From the NCBI GenBank assembly GCA_902795745.1, contig CADBMG010000123.1, positions 1 through 9,660 of the forward strand: DNA of 9,660 nt, read 5' to 3'. The translations under genes and the position numbers were made by a program. Source of the stretch: an uncultured Pseudomonadota bacterium (GTDB lineage Bacteria; Pseudomonadota; Alphaproteobacteria; RF32; CAG-239). A model generated the notes under the pieces. The model worked only from the letters and a program-made list of their open reading frames with translations, was not told the origin of the DNA and ran no database searches. Shown here in pieces: positions 1 through 5,990 of this stretch. Every line of letters starts with the position of its first letter. The stretch's first letter is position 1.

Positions 1-77
1 AAAATAACGCCGCTGGCATCGACAACATACCATTTTCTTTCGATATCAGCAGGCTTTGTTGTATGTGTAGAAATCAT
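1..77 (-). CDS. rplM: 50S ribosomal protein L13, 5' end only (partial)
   Basis: Reading leftward from the ATG at 77-75, the first 25 residues are MISTHTTKPADIERKWYVVD followed by ASGVI, and the frame runs off the window edge. The K-P-A-(E/D)-I-x-(R/K)-x-W-x-x-x-D-A-x-G pattern is the conserved start of ribosomal protein L13, a large-subunit protein that binds 23S rRNA early in assembly. In most bacteria rplM is followed by rpsI (S9), which would lie beyond base 1. A weak purine-rich ribosome site (AAAGAG) lies about 8 bases upstream of the ATG. A strong promoter-like sequence lies at 146-119. Only about one sixth of the protein is visible, but the motif is distinctive. Confidence 0.9.
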   Translation of the reverse strand, partial: MISTHTTKPADIERKWYVVDASGVI

Positions 78-118
78 TATATATCTCTTTCTTGTTAAAA
101 TTGTTACAATTCGGTGCT

Positions 119-146
119 AATATACACGAATATTTTGCTATGTCAA
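119..146 (-). promoter_or_regulatory. Sigma-70 type promoter for rplM (proximal)
   Basis: On the minus strand a perfect -35 box TTGACA (146-141) is followed by a 16-base spacer and the -10 box TATATT (124-119). Transcription would start near 112, giving a leader of about 35 bases before the rplM ATG. This is the best promoter match in the window, as expected for a ribosomal protein operon. It is read by eye only. Confidence 0.65.
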
Positions 147-183
147 CACAAAAAATGCTATTTTTTCAATATTTTATTTATGA

Positions 184-218
184 GGTATTATAATACCGCA
201 CAATCAATCATTTGTAAA
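184..218 (-). promoter_or_regulatory. Possible distal rplM promoter overlapping a 14-bp palindrome
   Basis: On the minus strand TTTACA (218-213), a 17-base spacer and TATTAT (195-190) form a promoter-like pair upstream of the proximal rplM promoter. The -10 box lies inside the perfect palindrome GGTATTATAATACC at 184-197, which could be a dimeric repressor site or chance in AT-rich DNA. Because the palindrome is symmetric, a TATAAT hexamer also reads on the plus strand, but no plus-strand gene follows. Confidence 0.3.
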
Positions 219-272
219 ATCGTACTTTTTGGCCATATAATAACAAAATTACGAAATCGCCAATACTTAGCT

Positions 273-896
273 CTACATCAATTCGTCATTTTCCACTTGC
301 TGGCATGGAATCATTTGATTAAATTTGGCATTTTTGTAGCGGTCATTCATAGTTAATCCGCTTCTTTCATTGGCGCAATAGCCGTCTTTGAACCAACCGT
401 TTTTATAAGTCATTTTACCAACTCTGACACCGTTGATGTCATATTCTTCGACGCGACCGTTTAATTTACCGTCTTTATAATGCTTAATCAGCCAGATATT
501 GCCGTTAAGATAATATTCTATTGCCTCACCGTCCGGCAAGCCCTTTTTATACCATATTTTTTCTAATAATGTGCCGTCAGTGGAATAAATAGCGGTTTCA
601 CCATTCTGGTAACCGTTGATATAATCTGCATACATCAGTGTTTTACCATCGCTTTGCACAATTTTACCGGTAAGAGCCCTACCCTTACTATCAAAGCAAT
701 ATTTCAGTTTTCGACGAATGGTGCAAGAATACTGATCCGGCATAAAAGTTCTATCCGAGCCCAGCTTTGCTTTATAATGCGGTACAAATATGTTAATCGG
801 CCGACTGTTATAACGAGGTTCCAATGACGTGCGCCCCTCTGCCGTAAGAATGATACCTAAAATCGGTAAAATGTATAAAATTAAACGTTTCATCAT
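273..896 (-). CDS. Exported MORN-repeat protein (YwqK-like MORN_2 repeats)
   Basis: This is a 207-residue protein of unknown function. Residues 1-20 form a short, basic, then hydrophobic export signal. Residues 92-163 hold three tandem 24-residue units of pattern Y-x-x-G-x-x-x-G-x(4)-Y-x(3)-G-x(7), and a fourth, broken unit starts at 164; a degenerate copy may precede them near 69-91. This is the MORN_2 type found in YwqK-family proteins, where tandem beta-hairpins stack into an elongated sheet. Four cysteines (58, 67, 174, 198) flank the repeats and could form disulfides in the periplasm. Two ATG codons stand at the start (896-894 and 893-891) with no Shine-Dalgarno sequence, while a promoter lies directly upstream, so the message may be leaderless. 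The YwqK family is often labelled an antitoxin in databases; nothing here shows a partner toxin. The role is probably envelope-associated, by inference. Confidence 0.8.
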   Translation of the reverse strand: MMKRLILYILPILGIILTAEGRTSLEPRYNSRPINIFVPHYKAKLGSDRTFMPDQYSCTIRRKLKYCFDSKGRALTGKIVQSDGKTLMYADYINGYQNGETAIYSTDGTLLEKIWYKKGLPDGEAIEYYLNGNIWLIKHYKDGKLNGRVEEYDINGVRVGKMTYKNGWFKDGYCANERSGLTMNDRYKNAKFNQMIPCQQVENDELM

Positions 897-902
897 ACTT
901 TG

Positions 903-930
903 AATATACGATATTTTAAGGATTATGCAA
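903..930 (-). promoter_or_regulatory. Promoter of the MORN gene, predicting a leaderless mRNA
   Basis: On the minus strand TTGCAT (930-925), a 16-base spacer and TATATT (908-903) make a good sigma-70 promoter. Only six bases (902-897) separate the -10 box from the first ATG, so the expected start nucleotide is the A of that ATG or lies within a base or two of it. No Shine-Dalgarno sequence is present, which fits a leaderless transcript. Confidence 0.5.
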
Positions 931-969
931 GTACTATTTAATCATTGGTTATAAGTAGGAACATTCTCG

Positions 970-1893
970 ATGTTATGGAATTTATTCAAATTTACTCCCC
1001 AACCTTTTAATGAAGGTTATATGACAACAAATGACGGACATAAAATATATTATCGGCAATTCGGTAATAAAAACGGTATTCCCGTATTGTCATTTCATGG
1101 TGGACCGGGAGGTTCTTCGCGCCCGAAATATGCCAAATTATTTGATAAAAGTAAATATCGCTTCATTCAATTTGACCAACGAGGTGCCGGACAATCAACC
1201 GCGGACACTGCTTTTCGCAATAACACTACTCAATACTTGCTGAATGATGCCAATGACATTTTACAGCATTTGGGAATTGATGAAAAAGTTATCGTACACG
1301 GAGTGTCATGGGGCGCGACTTTGGCGTTATTATTTGCGGAAAAGTATCCGCAAAAAGTGCAAAATATTATTGTTTCTTCGGTATTTTTAGCAAGAGAATA
1401 TGACATGCAATGGGTAAATCGCGAAAGCGAAAGATTTTATCCTGATTTGTGGAATGAAATGCGAAAAAAAGTACGCAGAAAAGATATTTATCCTGCTTAT
1501 CGCCATCTTTTATTTGCCAAAGACCTCGATCAAAATGCCAAAGCACTTACTTATCTTGGCAGTTACGAATATATGCTTGGGCAGTTAAACCCTCATTTTA
1601 ATGAAATAACGGAAGTCAATGAAGAAGACCTTAGGGCAACACGTATTGCCTTTTATTATGAACAAAATAAATATTTTATAAAAGAAAATCAGATAATTAC
1701 ACAAGCCGATAAAATTAAGCACATTCCTACTTTGATTGTACATAATCGTATGGATTTTTGTTGTCCGGTTAAGCAGGCATGGGATTTGCATCAGGCTTTG
1801 CCGCTTTCAAAACTGGTAATTGCTTCCGGATATGGACACTCCAATGCCAAATTACTTAAAATTGTACGGCGTGAAATCGAAAATTTTTTATAA
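970..1893 (+). CDS. Prolyl aminopeptidase-like alpha/beta hydrolase (peptidase family S33)
   Basis: This 307-residue cytoplasmic enzyme has the layout of proline iminopeptidase, which removes N-terminal proline from peptides; family members are about 310-320 residues. Visible elements are the oxyanion-hole motif HGGPGG (43-48), the DQRGAGQST block (69-77), the nucleophile elbow GVSWG with Ser113, the acid Asp262 in NRMDFCCP, and His290 in GYGHS. The catalytic triad is therefore complete. The motif that normally reads A-R-I-E-N-H-Y-F appears as T-R-I-A-F-Y-Y-E (224-231), so a glutamate thought to bind the substrate amine is absent; the other one may be Glu200 in SYE. Specificity may thus differ from true Pip, and I give no symbol. 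The start at 970 has AGGA nine bases upstream and gives a standard N-terminus; an internal ATG at 1021 would remove it. The gene converges with the neighbour, with one base between stop codons. Confidence 0.85.
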   Translation: MLWNLFKFTPQPFNEGYMTTNDGHKIYYRQFGNKNGIPVLSFHGGPGGSSRPKYAKLFDKSKYRFIQFDQRGAGQSTADTAFRNNTTQYLLNDANDILQHLGIDEKVIVHGVSWGATLALLFAEKYPQKVQNIIVSSVFLAREYDMQWVNRESERFYPDLWNEMRKKVRRKDIYPAYRHLLFAKDLDQNAKALTYLGSYEYMLGQLNPHFNEITEVNEEDLRATRIAFYYEQNKYFIKENQIITQADKIKHIPTLIVHNRMDFCCPVKQAWDLHQALPLSKLVIASGYGHSNAKLLKIVRREIENFL

Positions 1894-1894
1894 A

Positions 1895-2797
1895 TTATTT
1901 ACCGTAAAGACGGCTTTCTTCCAATTTTTGAGAAATGTTGTTATCAAGCTTATTGTTAATTGCCGAGGCGGTGCTTTTAAGCAACTTACGAATTAAACTA
2001 TCCGCCAATTCCTGCTCATCTTTATCGGCGGCAAACAATATAAAATGACTCTGCCGTTCGTCTATTTCCTGAAAATCATTTTCATTCGGCGCAACTACCG
2101 CTATTTTTACGGAAATCTGCATTTTATTATTTTTGTTATCAACCATATCTACTGCTGCTTTTTCAACCGTAGGCTTAATCACATAATCCGCCATTGACTT
2201 ATCTGTCGTAACATAAAAATATTCGCTTCCAGCAAACTCCGGACGCAATACATCATTGTAAATATCTGTTTTTGTACCGCTCCAAAAATGCAAAGGTTCT
2301 ATATATATCAACTTTTTTTCATTAATATTTTTCGGTTTAAACTGAGTTTCACTTTGCACTTGTTTAGCAACTTTTTCAATTTGCGCAACTGTCGGCTCAT
2401 TACCGAATTTATACTCCTGAACCAATTCTTCCAAATCTTCCGGTTCGATTTCCAGTGTCGCCTGCATTGAAACACAAACTCTCGTTTCATCATCTAATGT
2501 CAGGTGATGCTTTACATCGTAGAGATATTCATCAATAAGACGATAACTTACCATATTCAGTGCCGAATCGGCAAGAAACGGATACCTTTTTTGAACTAAT
2601 CCGGAAGTTTTAATAGCCGCCAAACCGGCTTTATCCAAAGCTCTATTTTCCGCGGTTCTGGCATCATCTCCGGTTTGTCGCTCATCACAAGCATCACCGT
2701 TTACTTCTTGCGTTATGTACCCTTCTGATGCCAAAGCGGCTCGGCTTAGTGTCAGCAAAGCCAATCCTATACCTGCAATATAAGGTTTTACCACCAA
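1895..2797 (-). CDS. Exported two-domain protein of unknown function (FlgT-N-like plus TolB-N/LpoB-like, tentative)
   Basis: This 300-residue protein begins with a Sec signal peptide (hydrophobic 7-23, likely cut after ALA at 24). Residues about 35-117 consist of a helix rich in A, R and E (DARTAENRALDKAGLAAIKT) and strands ending in VCVSMQATLE. This resembles the N-terminal domain of flagellar-motor protein FlgT and related envelope proteins. Residues 118-160 look helical and linker-like. Residues 162-256 show an alternating strand/helix pattern (KLIYIEP, YFYVTT, MADYVIKPTV, MQISVKIAVV) like the TolB-N/LpoB/CsgG fold. The tail is helical and charged. The start is TTG at 2797-2795, overlapping the upstream lipoprotein gene by 10 bases, with GGGGA six bases before it; GTG at 2794 is an alternative. 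No flagellar gene is seen nearby. The domain assignments are from pattern reading and are moderate to weak; an exported protein is well supported. Confidence 0.7.
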   Translation of the reverse strand: MVVKPYIAGIGLALLTLSRAALASEGYITQEVNGDACDERQTGDDARTAENRALDKAGLAAIKTSGLVQKRYPFLADSALNMVSYRLIDEYLYDVKHHLTLDDETRVCVSMQATLEIEPEDLEELVQEYKFGNEPTVAQIEKVAKQVQSETQFKPKNINEKKLIYIEPLHFWSGTKTDIYNDVLRPEFAGSEYFYVTTDKSMADYVIKPTVEKAAVDMVDNKNNKMQISVKIAVVAPNENDFQEIDERQSHFILFAADKDEQELADSLIRKLLKSTASAINNKLDNNISQKLEESRLYGK

Positions 2798-3453
2798 CTT
2801 CTATCCCCTTCGGCTTGATGAATAATTTCACTCCATTCGCCGATTAAACGACCGCTTTTATCTTTAAGAAACATATCGTATTTAATTGCCGGAACGACTT
2901 TGGTTGCCGTATCATACCAATCGACACTGCTGTCTATTACATAATCGGCATCTTTTAATGTTTTTGTAACAATCACATTGCTGATACCTGAAAAGCGTTT
3001 ATTCAAAGTTTTTGTCCCCTGTTCTATCCCACCGGGTAAATCGCTGGACTTAATATCCGTATCATTAATATAAACTTTCATAGTACCGACTTGTTCATAA
3101 AATGCTGCGGCTTCTTTTAGCATAGAATTAACCGTGCGGTTGGCGGAAATGACATAAATCTCCGGTGCATCCGGAATGTATGTCAGAGGCTCACCGAACA
3201 TAGGGGCATCATCACAACACGGGCGTTTGCGCGGATAGCCGAGGGTTTCGCGTACTCGCGGTTTCAATACCATCGGTTCCGGAGCCTGAACGCACGGATT
3301 ATCAGGCATACATGAATACGAACACGGCACACCTGTAACTTCGGCAGCAGGATAATTTTCAAGGACAGTCATATTGTCGGCAGGTTCAACATTTCGTGAA
3401 GTTTGACAACCGAATAAAAGAGCCGTCGCTCCTAAAATTGCAATTTTTTTCAT
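2788..3453 (-). CDS. Outer-membrane lipoprotein with LpoB-like C-terminal domain (tentative)
   Basis: This 221-residue protein starts with a lipoprotein signal whose lipobox LLFGC puts the lipidated cysteine at 16. The next residue is Gln rather than Asp, which favours sorting to the outer membrane. Residues 17-95 form a proline-rich, probably unstructured linker with five cysteines (44, 48, 54, 79, 80). Residues 98-213 alternate strands and helices: EIYVISANRT, a helix, MKVYINDTD, a helix, NVIVTK, DADYVIDSSVDW, AIKYDMFLKDKSGRLIGEWS. The order and the ADYVI-type strand recall LpoB, the lipoprotein that activates penicillin-binding protein 1B, and the FlgO/CsgG group. The ATG has AAGGAG seven bases upstream. 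The stop codon TAA lies inside the start of the next gene, so the two are likely translationally coupled. A cell-wall synthesis or envelope-assembly role is inference only. Confidence 0.75.
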   Translation of the reverse strand: MKKIAILGATALLFGCQTSRNVEPADNMTVLENYPAAEVTGVPCSYSCMPDNPCVQAPEPMVLKPRVRETLGYPRKRPCCDDAPMFGEPLTYIPDAPEIYVISANRTVNSMLKEAAAFYEQVGTMKVYINDTDIKSSDLPGGIEQGTKTLNKRFSGISNVIVTKTLKDADYVIDSSVDWYDTATKVVPAIKYDMFLKDKSGRLIGEWSEIIHQAEGDRSWW

Positions 3454-3460
3454 TTAGAAA

Positions 3461-3466
3461 CTCCTT
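3461..3466 (-). promoter_or_regulatory. Strong ribosome binding site of the lipoprotein gene
   Basis: AAGGAG on the minus strand, seven bases before the ATG at 3453, fixes the start of the lipoprotein and of its signal peptide. Confidence 0.8.
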
Positions 3467-3576
3467 ATAGATCTATATGCTTATTTTTTGCACACTTTCT
3501 CTTAAAAATAGATTAATATTTATTGAATATTGTATAAAAAATTGCTAACCTGCCGAGAGTAGGAGAAAAAATACAA

Positions 3577-4014
3577 ATGTTAATAACGTTTCTGGTTTTA
3601 ATATGTCCGTTTTTGATATTGGTTCCCCCGTTGCAACGTAACCGTTTCTTTATTTTTTATTTTGCCTTGATGATGCTTACTGCCTACATAACTGAAAGTT
3701 ATTTTTTCCGAGTTATTGCCTTTTCGCACAAAGCTTTTCTGATTTTTATCGTTTACCATTTAGTGTGCATTAATATTGCCGCTTTTGGGGCATACGGAGC
3801 AGATAAAAAAGCAGCACGCACCGGAGAATGGCGTATTCCGGAATCACATTTACACGCATTGGAATTTCTAGGCGGGTGGATTGGAGCTTTTGTTGCACAG
3901 AAATTCTTTCATCATAAAAATAAAAAGCGCAGTTATCAGATAATGTTCTGGCTGATGCTGTTTTTACAAGGTTTGGCTATATATATTATTCTCAAATATT
4001 TGCATCTAATTTAG
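3577..4014 (+). CDS. DUF1294 family membrane protein
   Basis: This 145-residue inner-membrane protein has hydrophobic segments near 2-19, 24-45, 50-72 and 122-140. The family signature is clear: YGADKKAARTGEWRIPES at 73-90, then GGWIGAFVAQ at 99-108, then HKNKKRSYQ at 113-121. These match DUF1294 (PF06961), a small membrane family of unknown function that is often joined to a cold-shock domain in other bacteria; here only the membrane part is present. The ATG has AGGAG about 11 bases upstream. Its stop TAG overlaps the Shine-Dalgarno region of the DUF4139 gene nine bases on, so the two form an operon. The promoter must lie in the 123-base divergent space before it; a weak TATAAA at about 3535 is the only candidate I see. 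Confidence 0.88.
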   Translation: MLITFLVLICPFLILVPPLQRNRFFIFYFALMMLTAYITESYFFRVIAFSHKAFLIFIVYHLVCINIAAFGAYGADKKAARTGEWRIPESHLHALEFLGGWIGAFVAQKFFHHKNKKRSYQIMFWLMLFLQGLAIYIILKYLHLI

Positions 4015-4020
4015 GAGGTT
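4014..4020 (+). promoter_or_regulatory. Shine-Dalgarno sequence of the DUF4139 gene overlapping the DUF1294 stop
   Basis: The sequence TTTAGGAGGTTTTCATG places GGAGG directly after the TAG stop of the upstream gene, a layout that favours coupled translation of the two membrane/envelope proteins. Confidence 0.75.
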
Positions 4021-4023
4021 TTC

Positions 4024-5508
4024 ATGCGTAAATATTTATTTTTGCTCGGTTTATCGACGATTATCGTAAATTTTCCTTTTCAGGTACAATCTGAGCCTGT
4101 TATAATAAGCGGAGATAATAGTAATTTAAGTTTAAGCATTTATAATCAAAATCTGGCACTGGTAAAAGATGTCAGGCAGGCTGAATTGCGCTCGGGATTA
4201 AATGACGTTATATTCGATGGTGTGGCTCAACGCATTCAACCGGAAACGGCAATTATTTACGGTAATGGCATTAAAGTAATTGAACAAAATTACAACTACA
4301 ATTTGCTCTCGTATGCTAATTTTATTGAACAAAACATTGGTAATAAAGTTAACACCGTACGCGAAAATCCGAAAAACGGCGACAATATTTTTGAGCGTGC
4401 CATATTAATCGGTACGGCTGATGGCAGACCTGTTTTGCAGTTTGATTACGGCATCGATACCAATTTTTCCGGAAGAGTCGTTTTTGATGATGTCCCTGCA
4501 GGTATGAGTAACAAGCCGACCTTAACCGCCAAATTAGATGTCAACGGCGGTGGAGATAAAAATCTGCGCTTAGCATATTTAACCGATGGCTTAAGTTGGA
4601 AAACAGATTATGTGGCTAACGTCAACAGCCGTGACAAACTCAATTTAACCGGTTGGGTAACCATAAATAACGAATCCGGCATTGATTATGAAAATGCCAA
4701 AATTCAGTTGATTGCCGGAGATGTTAATGTGGTGCGCAGTGCTATGCCTCGCATGGCAAAAGGAATCATGATGATGAGAGCTCAATCTTTTAATTCGGCA
4801 GATGCCGTTGAATCGATTGAACCGGAAAGCATTAGCAGTTATGAATTGTACACTTTACCGACGACGGCATCAATCGCCAATCATCAAACAAAGCAAATCG
4901 CACTGATTGAAAAGCACGATGTAACTTATAAAAAAGAGTTCAACCTGCAAATACCTCTCTATTTCGGCAACAATGATTACAACGGCAACGGTGAAGAATT
5001 CGAAAAGTTGCATCCTGCCATAACCTATGTTATAAAAAACACAACTGATGCCAATTTGGGCATTTCTCTGCCGACGGGGATTATCCGTTTTTACGAAAAC
5101 GATAAGAACAATAATTTACAATTCATCGGCTCGTCACATATAGCTAATACCGCCAAAGAAGATACATTAAGGCTCAATTTAGGTGATGCCTTCAATATTT
5201 CCGTCAGCGGAAAAAGTAAAAGAATATCCACCAAAGAACTAAGCCGACAACCAAAAGGCAAATGTTATGACATTAAAGAAAAAAGAACTTATGAAATTGA
5301 AGCAACAGTTAATAATGCCGAAGCAGAAAATAACGACATTATTTTAACCCAGCATTTTAGCAATGAATATAAAATCATTGAAGAAAATATCAAAAGTTCA
5401 GAGAAAAACGGCGCAACCCGGCAATGGATTGTGCCGGTAAAAGCCCAAGATAAAACAACTTTGATATATATGGTTGAAATAACTTCTACGCGCGGAGTTT
5501 GCAATTAA
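4024..5508 (+). CDS. Exported DUF4139 domain-containing protein
   Basis: This 494-residue protein has a signal peptide (basic start, hydrophobic 4-19, likely cut after VQS at 23) and is expected in the periplasm or envelope. The C-terminal three fifths match DUF4139 (PF13598). Typical blocks are YLTDGLSWKTDYVANV (185-200), GWVTINNESGIDYENAKIQL (210-229) running into IAGDVN, the LPTTASIANHQTKQIALIE block (278-296), and LPTGIIRFYEND (349-360). DUF4139 proteins are predicted to be all-beta, and their biochemical role is not known. In the first part, NLSLSIYNQNLALVKDVRQA opens the usual N-terminal beta domain. Two cysteines (414, 493) lie near the end. The gene has a near-perfect AGGAGG six bases upstream and is the second gene of an operon with DUF1294. 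A terminator follows within 22 bases. Confidence 0.9.
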   Translation: MRKYLFLLGLSTIIVNFPFQVQSEPVIISGDNSNLSLSIYNQNLALVKDVRQAELRSGLNDVIFDGVAQRIQPETAIIYGNGIKVIEQNYNYNLLSYANFIEQNIGNKVNTVRENPKNGDNIFERAILIGTADGRPVLQFDYGIDTNFSGRVVFDDVPAGMSNKPTLTAKLDVNGGGDKNLRLAYLTDGLSWKTDYVANVNSRDKLNLTGWVTINNESGIDYENAKIQLIAGDVNVVRSAMPRMAKGIMMMRAQSFNSADAVESIEPESISSYELYTLPTTASIANHQTKQIALIEKHDVTYKKEFNLQIPLYFGNNDYNGNGEEFEKLHPAITYVIKNTTDANLGISLPTGIIRFYENDKNNNLQFIGSSHIANTAKEDTLRLNLGDAFNISVSGKSKRISTKELSRQPKGKCYDIKEKRTYEIEATVNNAEAENNDIILTQHFSNEYKIIEENIKSSEKNGATRQWIVPVKAQDKTTLIYMVEITSTRGVCN

Positions 5509-5523
5509 CAAGCTTAATCTCAT

Positions 5524-5562
5524 AAAAAAGGCATCGCTGATTTTACTCAACGATGTCTTTTT
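5524..5562. terminator. Bidirectional Rho-independent terminator
   Basis: Arms GGCATCG (5530-5536) and CGATGTC (5551-5557) form a 7-bp stem with one G-U pair around a 14-base loop. The stem has T's on the right (5558-5562) and A's on the left (5524-5529), so it can end transcripts from both sides: the DUF4139 operon from the left and the small membrane protein gene from the right. In the minus direction its first arm is also the last coding segment of that gene. Confidence 0.8.
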
Positions 5563-5945
5563 ATTATGCTTCGGATACCCTTGTATATATTAAACAAAAA
5601 TATCCAAACAAACCATAGACCGAAGCCGCAAGCAGTCAATACCGCACCATAAGCAGCAGTCATTATAAATCCACCGAACAAAAAGCTTGGTTTAATTTCA
5701 TGATTTTCACTTATCGTCAGACCAACAAAAAATACAATTGCCAATGAGACGATGGTTGCTGTAATTGTCCACTTTCTAGCAATTTTACCATGCAGGCAAA
5801 GGTATGTAATGGCACATGTTGTCCCTACTGCCCAAATGTCCAAATTCAGGTCATCCAAACCTTTTATGCACATTCTTACTGCCAGCGCAATTATAAAAAG
5901 CAAGAAAACTACGCCCTCGATGTTAATTGATAATAATTTATTCAT
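5547..5945 (-). CDS. Small multi-pass membrane protein, function unknown
   Basis: I do not recognise this 132-residue protein. It has hydrophobic segments at about 8-26, 36-52, 58-78 and 88-120; the last is long enough for one long or two short spans. The C-terminus is basic (YKGIRSIIKRHR), which would place it in the cytoplasm by the positive-inside rule. No catalytic motif is visible. The ATG at 5945-5943 lacks a Shine-Dalgarno sequence. A GAGGG at codons 10-11 could serve a TTG at codon 15, but that would cut into the first membrane segment, so the ATG is preferred. It lies 45 bases downstream of the barrel-like gene on the same strand and may be transcribed with it. Its stop codon lies in the loop of the terminator, so the message ends almost at once after translation. 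Confidence 0.65.
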   Translation of the reverse strand: MNKLLSINIEGVVFLLFIIALAVRMCIKGLDDLNLDIWAVGTTCAITYLCLHGKIARKWTITATIVSLAIVFFVGLTISENHEIKPSFLFGGFIMTAAYGAVLTACGFGLWFVWIFLFNIYKGIRSIIKRHR

Positions 5946-5990
5946 AATTGTAATAATTTTAATTAATAATTTGTTTAAACTGTTCTATGT

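Noticed and set aside
114..356. 80-codon plus-strand open frame
   Set aside because: It overlaps the rplM promoters and the end of the MORN gene on the other strand, has no ribosome site, and its composition looks like translated AT-rich spacer.
273..896. The MORN gene as an antitoxin of a toxin-antitoxin pair
   Set aside because: The label comes from database naming of YwqK relatives; this protein is exported and no toxin gene is adjacent.
1902..1913. Hairpin CCGT-AAAG-ACGG at the convergent gene ends, as a terminator
   Set aside because: The stem is only 4 bp, lies in coding sequence, and has no proper T-run on either side.
3454..3576. Divergent promoters between the lipoprotein gene and the DUF1294 gene
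   Set aside because: Promoters must exist here, but I found no -35/-10 pair good enough to place; only a TATAAA near 3535 stands out.
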